Positions 7,057 through 13,223 of a stretch of 13,223 nt of DNA are shown here, one piece after another. The notes beneath the pieces are model-generated. The model was not told where the DNA came from. It did not search any database and was given only the letters and a program-made list of their open reading frames with translations. Position numbers and translations under genes: made by a program. Each line of letters opens with the position of its first letter. Positions within the stretch are counted from its first letter, which is position 1. The stretch comes from JBBRLG01 sp038231495 (GTDB taxonomy: Bacteria; Planctomycetota; Planctomycetia; Gemmatales; Gemmataceae), in assembly GCA_038231495.1 (NCBI GenBank), contig JBBRLG010000157.1, positions 1 to 13,223 on the forward strand. Direction: 5' to 3'.

Positions 7057-8883
7057 ATGCCACGCATTCAGCAGTTACCGCCGCTCGTCGTCAACAAGAT
7101 CGCCGCCGGCGAGGTCATCGAACGGCCCGCCAGCGTCGTCAAGGAACTCCTCGAAAACGCCGTCGATGCCGGCAGCACCCGCATCGACGTGGACGTGGAG
7201 CAGGGCGGCGGCGAGTTGATTCGCATCGCGGACGACGGTTGCGGCATCCACCCCGACGACCTGACGCTCGCCTTTGCCAGCCACGCGACCAGCAAGTTGC
7301 ACAGCGCCGACGACCTCTTTCGCATCGGCACCCTCGGCTTCCGCGGCGAGGCGCTGGCGTCCATCGGCGGCATTGCCCAGGTTATGTTGCAGTCGCGACC
7401 GCCGGACCAAACGTGTGGTGCGCAGATCAGCTGTCACGGCGGCGACCTGAGCGCGGTGCAACCGTGGAACGGTTCGCAAGGGACGCGCATCGAAGTGCGC
7501 CACCTGTTCTACAACACGCCCGTGCGCCGCAAGTTTCTGCGCACCACCGCCACCGAAATGGGCCACGTCAGCGAGACGTTTACGCGACTGGCGCTGGCCC
7601 ACGCCCGGCCGCCGTTCGCCGTGGAAACGAGCCGGGCGACCGGCCTGCACTTGACGCTGCGCCACAACAACAAGCCGGTCTACGACGTGAAGGCGTCGGC
7701 GACCTTGCTCGACCGCATCGCCCTGTTTTTCGGCCCGGAGATTGCCAATCAGCTCTACGGCATCCAGGCGACGAGGGGACCGGCGACGCTCACCGGCTAC
7801 GTCGCCGACCCGGCGTGCGAGCGCGGCACGGCGAAGTTGCAGTACCTCTTCCTCAACGGCCGTTGGATTCGCGACCGCAGCCTCGGCCACGCGCTGCAGG
7901 AGGCGTTCCGCGGGCTGCTCATGACGGGCCGTTATGCCGTCGCGTTCCTCTTCCTCGACCTGCCGCCCGACCAGGTGGACGTGAACGTCCATCCGACCAA
8001 GTCCGAAGTGCGCTTTCGCGACAGCCAGGCACTTTACCACCTGGTGTTCGGGACGGTGCGCGAGCGGCTGCGTGCGGAGAATTTGACCGCGCGCCTACAA
8101 CCTCCCTCGACCATCCGCCCAAGCGGCGAGATCGTACCGCAGGCCGCGCCGCCCGATGCGCTGCCGTGGGCGCTGCTTCCCGAGCCGCCGTCCGCGCCCT
8201 CGCTGCCGTTCACGTCGGCCCGTCCGGCCACGCCACCGTCTGCGCCCGACTTGCCTGCCGCGCCCGACGCCGGCAACGGCTTTCCGCCGTCCGCTCTGCC
8301 GTCCAGCTTGCCGCCCTCGAAAGTGATTCAGCTTTACGACGCTTACCTGGTGATGGAGACGGAAGCCGGGATGCTCGTCATCGACCAACACGCCTTGCAC
8401 GAGCGCATCCTGTTCGAGCATCTGAAAAAACGCATCCGCTCCGGCCCCCTGGAAACGCAGCCGTTGTTGATTCCGGAACCGGTAGACCTCAGCGCCGACG
8501 CCGCGGCCCGGACCCTGGAACACCGCGATGCGCTGGCGGAACTCGGCCTCGGCGTCGAGGACTTCGGCGGCGGCACCGTCCTATTAACCTCGTACCCGGC
8601 CCTCCTCGGCCGCCGGTCGCCCCAAGCGATCCTGCGGGCCGTCGTCGATCACCTTACCTCGAAAGACCGCGTGCCGAGCCGTGAAGTCCTGTTCAACGAC
8701 CTCTTGAGTCTGATGGCGTGTCACGCCGCGGTGCGTGCCGGCGACCGACTCACGCCCGAAGAGATGGCCGACCTCGTGCAGCAACGCCACCTCGCCGACG
8801 ATACGCACCACTGCCCGCACGGCCGACCGACGGCGCTGCTGTTTAGCAAGCACGACCTCGACAAACAGTTTCGGAGGATTTGA
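7057..8883 (+). CDS. mutL: DNA mismatch repair protein MutL, endonuclease type
   Basis: This 608-residue protein couples MutS mismatch recognition to strand incision. The N-terminal GHKL ATPase domain has KELLENAVDAG (catalytic Glu30, Asn34), DDGCGI (59-64), ATSKL (77-81) and GFRGEAL (94-100). A Pro/Ala-rich linker spans about 347-425. The C-terminal domain carries the metal-dependent endonuclease motif DQHALHERILFE (443-454, fitting DQHA-x2-E-x4-E), ACHAAVRAG (from 554), CPHGRP (586-591) and FSKHDLDKQFRR (596-607). This is the set seen in nicking MutL proteins of organisms without MutH. The length is normal for the family. ATG 7057 is preceded by AGGG (7047-7050) at 6 nt; an adjacent TTG at 7054 would add one residue. 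mutS is not in the window. The preceding inverted repeat suggests its transcript is separate from the regulator gene. Confidence 0.96.
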   Translation: MPRIQQLPPLVVNKIAAGEVIERPASVVKELLENAVDAGSTRIDVDVEQGGGELIRIADDGCGIHPDDLTLAFASHATSKLHSADDLFRIGTLGFRGEALASIGGIAQVMLQSRPPDQTCGAQISCHGGDLSAVQPWNGSQGTRIEVRHLFYNTPVRRKFLRTTATEMGHVSETFTRLALAHARPPFAVETSRATGLHLTLRHNNKPVYDVKASATLLDRIALFFGPEIANQLYGIQATRGPATLTGYVADPACERGTAKLQYLFLNGRWIRDRSLGHALQEAFRGLLMTGRYAVAFLFLDLPPDQVDVNVHPTKSEVRFRDSQALYHLVFGTVRERLRAENLTARLQPPSTIRPSGEIVPQAAPPDALPWALLPEPPSAPSLPFTSARPATPPSAPDLPAAPDAGNGFPPSALPSSLPPSKVIQLYDAYLVMETEAGMLVIDQHALHERILFEHLKKRIRSGPLETQPLLIPEPVDLSADAAARTLEHRDALAELGLGVEDFGGGTVLLTSYPALLGRRSPQAILRAVVDHLTSKDRVPSREVLFNDLLSLMACHAAVRAGDRLTPEEMADLVQQRHLADDTHHCPHGRPTALLFSKHDLDKQFRRI

Positions 8884-9014
8884 AGAGTAACCGCCTTAAG
8901 GACGGGTTCCACCGTTTGTGCCTGAAATGCGGGCGGACGCCGGAGGCTGCGCGGCGTTTCGGCTGTCGCACCAGGCGTAAGCATTGCTGCCCGCCGGCCA
9001 AACCGTTAGATTAG
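8880..9014 (+). CDS. Possible 44-residue basic Cys-rich protein overlapping the mutL stop
   Basis: An open frame starts with TTG at 8880, overlapping the mutL TGA by two bases, and ends with TAG at 9012-9014. The predicted product has 44 residues, many Arg/Lys, and five cysteines: CLKCGR (Cys14, Cys17), FGC (Cys29) and HCC (Cys36, Cys37), which resembles a small zinc-binding module. A GGAGG (8873-8877) lies in the end of mutL but only 2 nt before the TTG, shorter than usual. About 72% of codons end in G or C, compatible with coding but not decisive in this genome. I do not recognise the family. Alternatives are non-coding leader of glgA or a decayed fragment. If real, it would be translationally coupled to mutL. 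Confidence 0.33.
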   Translation: MKSNRLKDGFHRLCLKCGRTPEAARRFGCRTRRKHCCPPAKPLD

Positions 9015-9061
9015 GCAACGTCGAATCCCGGCAACGTCGGACCGGTCCGGAACCGGCGACG
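9014..9061 (+). promoter_or_regulatory. Direct repeat and hairpin in the glgA leader
   Basis: GGCAACGTCG occurs twice, at 9014-9023 and 9030-9039, with a 16-bp period. The second copy runs into a hairpin: CGTCG (9035-9039) and CCGGT (9042-9046) pair with ACCGG (9052-9056) and CGACG (9057-9061) around a 5-nt loop. The structure ends 31 nt before the glgA start codon. It could be a repressor site or an mRNA structure. No clear promoter was seen; TTGCTG (8984-8989) with TAGATT (9007-9012) is a poor candidate. Confidence 0.3.
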
Positions 9062-9092
9062 CTCCCAACTCCTTCTGCAACGAGTCGAGCCG

Positions 9093-10616
9093 ATGCGGGT
9101 GCTGTTCGCGGCCTCGGAAGTGGTCGGGTTCGCCAAGACCGGCGGGTTGGCGGACGTCGCCGGGTCGCTGCCGCCGGCCCTCGCCGAGTTGGGCCACGAT
9201 TGCGCCGTCATCATGCCGCTGTACCACTGCGTGCGCGTCGGCAAACAACCCCTTGAACCGCTCGGCCTCAACCTCGAAATTCCCATCGGCGGCCGGACGG
9301 TCGGCGGCAGTCTCTGGCGCTCGACCATCCCCGGTACCTCGATCCCCCTTTATTTCGTCGAGCACCGCGACTACTTCGAGCGCGACGAGCCGGCGTTCAA
9401 GCGCGGCCTGTACCAGTTCACCACCACCGACCGCCACATCCGCGACTATCCCGACAATTGCGAGCGGTTTACTTACTTTTGCAGGGCCGTCCTCGAAGCG
9501 GTCCGCCTGCTCGACTTCTGGCCCGACGTGCTGCACCTGCACGACTGGCAGACCGGCCTCGTGCCCGTCTACCTGTCCGAGGTCTATCATCGGCATCCCG
9601 ACGCCGCGCTACGCCGGCGCTACCAGGCGATTAAAACGCTCTTTACGATCCATAATTTGGCTTACCAGGGAGCGTTCCCCTCCGACCAGGTGCCGCTGAC
9701 GGGCCTCGACTGGCACCTCTATAATTACTTGCAGATGGAAGCCTTCGACCGGCTCAACTTCCTCAAGACGGCGCTCGTCTTCAGCAACCTGATTAACACG
9801 GTCAGCCCGACCTACGCGCGTGAAATCCAAACGCCGGCTTACGGTTGCGGCCTGGACAGCGTCCTGCGCGAGCGGAGCGAGCGGCTGTTCGGCATCGTCA
9901 ACGGCGTCGATTACGACGTGTGGAAAACGGCCGACAACCCGCGGCTGCCCGCGTCCTACAGCGCCGACGCCATCGCCCCGGGCAAGCCGGAGTGCAAGGC
10001 GGCGTTGCAGCGGCGCTCGAACCTCGAAACGGACGCGCGCACGCCGCTGTTCGGCGCCGTGACCCGGCTGGCGGGACAGAAGGGCGTCGACCTGCTCGTC
10101 AAGGTGGCGAACGCCTTCTTGCAGCACGGCGCGCAGCTCGTGGTCCTTGGCGACGGCGACCCGGCTTATAAGCAAATGTTGTACGACCTACGGGCGCGCT
10201 TCCCGGCGCGCGTCAGCCTGACGTTCGATTTCGACGAGACGCTGGCGCACCAGATCGAGGCGGGCGCGGACCTGTTCCTGATGCCGAGCCTGTTCGAGCC
10301 GTCGGGCCTGAATCAGCTGTACAGCATGCGCTACGGCACGGTGCCGGTGGTACGGGCGACCGGCGGCCTGGCCGACACGGTGGTGGACACGACGCCCGCC
10401 ACGCTGGCGGCCGGCACGGCGACCGGCTTCAGCTTCGGCGCGGCGGCGCCGGAGCCGTTCTGGGCCGCGATCCAGCGGGCGCTCGTTCTCTACTGGGGCG
10501 AGCCGGACGCCTGGCGGCAGGTGATGCGCAACGGCATGCGTGCCGACTGGTCGTGGCGCCGCAGCGCCGCCGAGTATCAACGACTGTACGAGCGGCTGGC
10601 GGCTCCGTCCGAGTAG
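9093..10616 (+). CDS. glgA: Glycogen (starch) synthase, GT5 family
   Basis: This 507-residue cytoplasmic glycosyltransferase transfers glucose from ADP-glucose (or UDP-glucose) to a growing alpha-1,4-glucan. The N-terminal Rossmann domain starts with the nucleotide-sugar loop KTGGLADV (Lys15), followed by HLHDWQTG (His150 in the acceptor cleft). The C-terminal domain begins around FGIVNGVDYDVW (266-277) and has TRLAGQKG (Arg325, Lys330) and FEPSGLNQLYSMRYG (Glu402), matching the conserved residues of bacterial GlgA. Length is typical. The ATG at 9093 is set by homology, since MRVLFAASEV is the standard beginning; the ribosome site is only a weak GAG-rich stretch. The stop codon overlaps an AGGAA at 10615-10619, and the next gene follows closely, so the two are probably co-transcribed. 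No glgC, glgB or glgP is in the window. Confidence 0.96.
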   Translation: MRVLFAASEVVGFAKTGGLADVAGSLPPALAELGHDCAVIMPLYHCVRVGKQPLEPLGLNLEIPIGGRTVGGSLWRSTIPGTSIPLYFVEHRDYFERDEPAFKRGLYQFTTTDRHIRDYPDNCERFTYFCRAVLEAVRLLDFWPDVLHLHDWQTGLVPVYLSEVYHRHPDAALRRRYQAIKTLFTIHNLAYQGAFPSDQVPLTGLDWHLYNYLQMEAFDRLNFLKTALVFSNLINTVSPTYAREIQTPAYGCGLDSVLRERSERLFGIVNGVDYDVWKTADNPRLPASYSADAIAPGKPECKAALQRRSNLETDARTPLFGAVTRLAGQKGVDLLVKVANAFLQHGAQLVVLGDGDPAYKQMLYDLRARFPARVSLTFDFDETLAHQIEAGADLFLMPSLFEPSGLNQLYSMRYGTVPVVRATGGLADTVVDTTPATLAAGTATGFSFGAAAPEPFWAAIQRALVLYWGEPDAWRQVMRNGMRADWSWRRSAAEYQRLYERLAAPSE

Positions 10617-10662
10617 GAACGAGCGATGGACTTAAATCTGCAAGGTTTTGCTTCCTCCCTCC

Positions 10663-10666
10663 GGAG
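10663..10666 (+). promoter_or_regulatory. Ribosome site favouring the 10674 start of the galT-like gene
   Basis: GGAG ends 7 nt before ATG 10674. A competing AGGAA (10615-10619) precedes an in-frame ATG at 10626, which would add 16 residues. Those 16 codons are AT-richer than the body of the gene, and the family normally begins MPELRKDP. The later start is preferred, but the upstream one has its own good ribosome site and may be used. Confidence 0.5.
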
Positions 10667-10673
10667 TTTGCCG

Positions 10674-11696
10674 ATGCCGGAACTGCGCAAGGACCCCATC
10701 GTGGGCCGCTGGGTCATCATCGCCACGGACCGCGCCAAGCGTCCCGTCGCCCCCAAGATCGAGCCGCTGGCTGGCGACGGCCCGTGCCCCTTTTGCGAGG
10801 GCCAGGAGGACAAGACGCCGCACGAAATCCTCGCCTACCGGGCGCGCGACACCCGGCCCAACGAGAAAGGCTGGCGCGTCCGCGTCGTGCCGAACAAGTT
10901 CCCGGCCCTGCAAATCGAGGGCGAATTGCAAAAGCGCGGCGACGGCATCTACGACAAGATGAACGGCATCGGTGCCCACGAAGTCATCCTCGAATGCCCG
11001 TTCCACGAAGTCACGATGGCGAACCTGAGCGAAGAAAACATCCGCGAAATCCTCTGGGTGTACCGCGACCGGCTCGTCGATCTCAAGAAGGACCCGCGGC
11101 TCGTGTACGGCATGGTGTTCAAGAACGTGGGCGCGGCGGCCGGGGCGTCGCTGGAGCATTCGCACTCGCAGCTGATCGTGACGCCGATCGTGCCGATCAG
11201 CGTTTGGGAGGAGATGATCGGGTCGCTGGAGTTCTTCAACTACCGCGGCCGGTGCATTTACTGCGACATGGTCCACCAGGAGCTGGCGGCCGAGAAGCGC
11301 ATCGTGCTGGACACGCCGAACTTTTTGTGCTTCTGCCCTTACGCCTGCCGGTTCCCGTTCGAGACGTGGGTGTTGCCGAAGAACCACAACAGCCACTACG
11401 AGAACATCCAGAAGAACGAGGTGGACGAACTCGGCACGGTGCTCAAGACGATCCTGTTGAAACTGGAATCGGCTCTGGACCGGCCGGCGTACAACTACAT
11501 CATCCACACGTCGCCGTTCGACACGCAGCTGTTGCCGCACTACCACTGGCACATGGAAATCATCCCGCGGTTGACGCGCGTCGCCGGCTTCGAGTGGGGC
11601 ACGGGCTTTTACATCAACCCGATGCCGCCGGAGCAGGCGGCGCAGTTCCTGGCGGAAACGAAGGTGGATCTGTCGGCGACGCCGAAGCGGGGATGA
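10674..11696 (+). CDS. galT: GalT-family hexose-1-phosphate nucleotidyltransferase (GalT or ADP-glucose phosphorylase-like)
   Basis: This 340-residue HIT-superfamily enzyme moves a nucleotidyl group between phosphate or sugar phosphates through a covalent histidine intermediate. It opens with MPELRKDPIVGRW, followed by a zinc-type CPFC (38-41). The catalytic motif is SLEHSHSQLIVTP, with nucleophile candidate His164 in H-x-H-x-Q. A second CxxC (194-197) and HYHWHMEIIPR (289-299) close the second HIT-like half. Classical GalT has HPHxQ; the HSHSQ form and the ending resemble, as I recall, the Arabidopsis ADP-glucose phosphorylase and many bacterial proteins annotated galT. The location directly after glgA fits a role in ADP-glucose or galactose-1-phosphate metabolism feeding glycogen. 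The fold is certain; the substrate is not, so treat the symbol as provisional. An alternative start at 10626 exists. Confidence 0.85.
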   Translation: MPELRKDPIVGRWVIIATDRAKRPVAPKIEPLAGDGPCPFCEGQEDKTPHEILAYRARDTRPNEKGWRVRVVPNKFPALQIEGELQKRGDGIYDKMNGIGAHEVILECPFHEVTMANLSEENIREILWVYRDRLVDLKKDPRLVYGMVFKNVGAAAGASLEHSHSQLIVTPIVPISVWEEMIGSLEFFNYRGRCIYCDMVHQELAAEKRIVLDTPNFLCFCPYACRFPFETWVLPKNHNSHYENIQKNEVDELGTVLKTILLKLESALDRPAYNYIIHTSPFDTQLLPHYHWHMEIIPRLTRVAGFEWGTGFYINPMPPEQAAQFLAETKVDLSATPKRG

Positions 11697-11705
11697 GTCA
11701 GCGCC

Positions 11706-11747
11706 TTTGCCGCTTGCGGCTTTGCGCGCAAAGCCGCAAGCGGCAAA
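11706..11747. repeat. Perfect 42-bp palindrome between the galT-like gene and nadD
   Basis: The 42 bases read identically on both strands (21-bp arms, GCGC at the centre). They start 9 bp after the galT-like stop codon and end 3 bp before the nadD Shine-Dalgarno GGAGG (11751-11755). No T-run follows, so a standard intrinsic terminator is unlikely. A REP-like element, an RNA-processing site or a hairpin that modulates nadD translation would fit. Eighteen bases of one arm recur at 2933-2950. Confidence 0.85.
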
Positions 11748-11764
11748 CCCGGAGGGAATCAGCC

Positions 11765-12388
11765 ATGCGCATCGGCGTCTTCGGCGGCACGTTCGATCCG
11801 GTGCATTACGGCCACCTGATCCTGGCCGAGCAGTGCCGCGAACAGGGCCGGCTCGACCAGGTCTGGTTCGTGCCCGCACCGCGGCCGCCCCACAAGGCCG
11901 ACCAGCCGTTGACCCGGTTCGAGCAGCGCGTCGAGATGCTTGCCCTCGCTCTTGCCGGCAATCCGACGTTTCGCATCGACGAGGTCGAGAAGGAACGCAC
12001 CGGGCCGAGCTTCACCGTGGACACGCTGGACGCACTGCAACGGCAGCACTCCGGCGACGAGTTTTTCCTGCTGGTGGGTTCGGACACGCTGGCGGATTTG
12101 CCGCACTGGCACGATCCAGTTGGCGTGCTGCGGCGGGCCGGCCTGATGGTGATGCTGCGGCCGGGACACCCGCTGCTGCCGGCGGCGGCGTTGCGGGCGT
12201 CGGTCGGGCTGCCCGCCGACGTGGAGTTGCGGTTGGAAGTGGCGGAGACGCCGTTGATCGACATTTCGAGCCGCGACCTGCGGCGGCGCGTCGTTCTCGG
12301 CAAAAGCCTGCGCTACTTCGTGCCGCGCGCCGTTGACGTCTACCTGCACGAAAAGAAGGTCTACCGCGGGGCCGCGACCTCGGTGTGA
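11765..12388 (+). CDS. nadD: Nicotinate-mononucleotide adenylyltransferase
   Basis: This 207-residue cytoplasmic enzyme makes deamido-NAD from nicotinate mononucleotide and ATP, an essential step of NAD synthesis. The nucleotidyltransferase signature GGTFDPVHYGH (7-17) contains the catalytic HxGH-type histidines His14 and His17. RTGPSFTVDTL (from about residue 79), the SDTLADLPHW segment and ISSRDLRRRV near the C-terminus are the standard NadD blocks. Length is typical. ATG 11765 has a good GGAGG ribosome site 9 nt upstream; the longer open frame further upstream is antisense-free shadow of the galT-like gene in another frame and is not coding. The last 28 bp overlap the convergent DedA gene. 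The neighbourhood (glgA, galT-like) shows no pathway link, so co-transcription is probably incidental. Confidence 0.95.
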   Translation: MRIGVFGGTFDPVHYGHLILAEQCREQGRLDQVWFVPAPRPPHKADQPLTRFEQRVEMLALALAGNPTFRIDEVEKERTGPSFTVDTLDALQRQHSGDEFFLLVGSDTLADLPHWHDPVGVLRRAGLMVMLRPGHPLLPAAALRASVGLPADVELRLEVAETPLIDISSRDLRRRVVLGKSLRYFVPRAVDVYLHEKKVYRGAATSV

Positions 12389-13098
12389 ACGGGCTTGGCG
12401 ACCAGGTGGTTTACGGTCTTCGTCGCGGGCGGTTCTTCCGGCAAACCTTTGCGCTTACGCCACCACGCCAGGCTGAAATCGACTGCCATCGGCAGCACCG
12501 AAATGAAGACGATGGCGACCAGCACCAGCTCGAAGTTTTTCTGCACCCACTCCCAGCTGCCGAAGTAATAGCCACTGAGGACGCAGACCAGCACCCACAG
12601 GGTGGCACCGCCGACGCTGTAGGTCGCAAATCGGTGAAACGGCATCCTCCCGATGCCGGCCACGAACGGCGCGAAGGTCCGCACGATGGGCACGAAACGT
12701 GCGAGGACGATCGTCTTGGCGCCATACTTTTCGTAGAACGCCTGGGCCTTGAGCAGGTGCTTTTTGTTGAAGAACCACGAGCGCTCGTACTTGAACACCT
12801 TGGGGCCGAGGTGGTAGCCGATCGTGTAATTGACCGCGTCGCCCAGCATGGTCGCGGCGATCAGGCATACAATTATCACCGGCAGGCTGACGGGGGAGCC
12901 GGGGAGGCTGGCCACCGCACCGGCCGCGAACAGGAGCGAATCGCCCGGCAAAAACGGCGTCACGACGAGGCCGGTTTCGCAAAAGACGATGACGAAGAGC
13001 AGGACGTAGAACCCCGGCCCCATCGAGGCGACGAGGGCGGCGAGCTTGTCCGGCGTCGGCGGCCAGAGGGCGTTCCAGATTTGCGTGATGAGGTCCAT
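12361..13098 (-). CDS. DedA-family membrane protein (VTT domain)
   Basis: This is a 245-residue inner-membrane protein. DedA proteins are linked to proton-dependent transport and envelope homeostasis, and some members recycle undecaprenyl phosphate or other lipids across the membrane. The sequence shows ETGLVVTPFLPGDSLLF (41-57) with Glu41 and Asp53, TMLGDAVNYTIGYHLG (83-98), and ARFVPIVRTFAPFVAGIGRM (133-152) with Arg134 and Arg140. The spacing of these four charged residues equals that of the functionally required ones in E. coli YqjA (Glu39, Asp51, Arg130, Arg136). Hydrophobic segments follow at about 160-180 and 189-212, then a charged cytoplasmic tail. Start ATG 13098 has AGGA 6 nt upstream on the minus strand. 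The 3' end overlaps nadD by 28 bp tail-to-tail. Which lipid or solute it handles is not determinable here. Confidence 0.93.
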   Translation of the reverse strand: MDLITQIWNALWPPTPDKLAALVASMGPGFYVLLFVIVFCETGLVVTPFLPGDSLLFAAGAVASLPGSPVSLPVIIVCLIAATMLGDAVNYTIGYHLGPKVFKYERSWFFNKKHLLKAQAFYEKYGAKTIVLARFVPIVRTFAPFVAGIGRMPFHRFATYSVGGATLWVLVCVLSGYYFGSWEWVQKNFELVLVAIVFISVLPMAVDFSLAWWRKRKGLPEEPPATKTVNHLVAKPVHTEVAAPR

Positions 13099-13159
13099 GA
13101 CGAGTCCTGACGGTCCGGGGCGGAGTTCAATCTGTAACCGGTCACCGGCATTTTCTTCT

Positions 13160-13190
13160 CCCCCCCCTTACGAAGGGGGGGCGGGGGGGG
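13160..13190. repeat. Hairpin with G/C homopolymer tracts upstream of the DedA gene
   Basis: CCCCCCCTT (13161-13169), loop ACG, AAGGGGGGG (13173-13181) form a perfect 9-bp stem. It is followed by C and then eight G (13183-13190). On the DedA strand it sits 63 nt or more before the start codon. It may end a neighbouring transcript or be a dispersed repeat. The remaining bases of 13099-13223 show no gene. Confidence 0.6.
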
Positions 13191-13223
13191 TTAAGCACGG
13201 TTAACTTGCTCTGTCCTGGCGTG

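Noticed and set aside
6897..8684. 595-codon plus-strand open frame overlapping mutL
   Set aside because: It runs through the inverted repeat and a second frame of mutL. The product is Arg/Pro-rich with no domain, while mutL in the other frame has all its motifs.
8884..9092. Small structured RNA gene in the mutL-glgA gap
   Set aside because: I could not match it to tRNA, SRP RNA or other known RNA patterns. The only visible items are the Cys-rich frame, the direct repeat and a short hairpin.
11706..11747. Intrinsic transcription terminator after the galT-like gene
   Set aside because: The stem is strong but is followed by CCCGGAGGG instead of a T-run, and it sits against the nadD ribosome site.
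10553..11764. Long N-terminal extension in frame with nadD
   Set aside because: It is a shadow frame of glgA and the galT-like gene. NadD homology starts exactly at the ATG at 11765, which has a good ribosome site.
10632..11879. 415-codon minus-strand open frame across the galT-like gene and nadD start
   Set aside because: It is antisense to a conserved enzyme gene, crosses the 42-bp palindrome, and shows no recognisable motif.
1..13223. CRISPR array, tRNA, rRNA, insertion sequence or phage genes
   Set aside because: I found no regularly spaced repeats, no transposase or integrase motifs and no RNA-gene signatures anywhere in the window.

Overview
This 13.2 kb window is a gene-dense, GC-rich bacterial chromosome segment with eleven protein genes. 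Ten are confident and one is a tentative small ORF. I see no plasmid, phage, transposase, CRISPR, rRNA or tRNA signature. A planctomycete-like or related environmental lineage is my best guess. It rests on the hybrid-kinase and sigma-54-activator style of signalling and on recurrent non-coding palindromes (CACGGAA-rich and GCCGCTTGCGGC-type), not on a marker gene, so it is only moderately supported.

Layout. Positions 1-198 hold a long imperfect inverted repeat followed by a clear TATAAT -10 box. Positions 199-2917 are a tight three-gene operon for an ABC-2 type exporter of the COG4586/COG4587/COG3694 (DUF990, viologen-exporter-like) class: one ATPase and two different permeases. It converges on a hybrid histidine kinase gene (5205 back to 2914) with two receiver domains and an HPt domain; the two stop codons overlap. 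Divergent from the kinase is an NtrC-type sigma-54-dependent response regulator (5374-6900), the likely end point of the relay. Its C-terminus seems to carry two consecutive Fis-type helix-turn-helix units. A 35-bp perfect inverted repeat separates it from mutL (7057-8883), which has the endonuclease motifs of MutH-less mismatch repair. A possible 44-residue Cys-rich ORF overlaps the mutL stop codon.

Positions 9093-12388 form a co-directional metabolic group: glycogen synthase (glgA), a GalT/ADP-glucose phosphorylase-like HIT-fold nucleotidyltransferase, and nadD. A perfect 42-bp palindrome lies just before nadD. A DedA-family membrane protein gene (13098 back to 12361) overlaps the 3' end of nadD tail-to-tail by 28 bp. 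The window ends in a hairpin with long G/C homopolymer tracts.

Most genes here are conserved and ordinary. The best leads for something less described are the tandem helix-turn-helix regulator with its tripartite kinase, the Cys-rich ORF behind mutL, the HSHSQ-type nucleotidyltransferase next to glgA, and the set of palindromic intergenic elements. I did not find a clearly novel multi-gene system.
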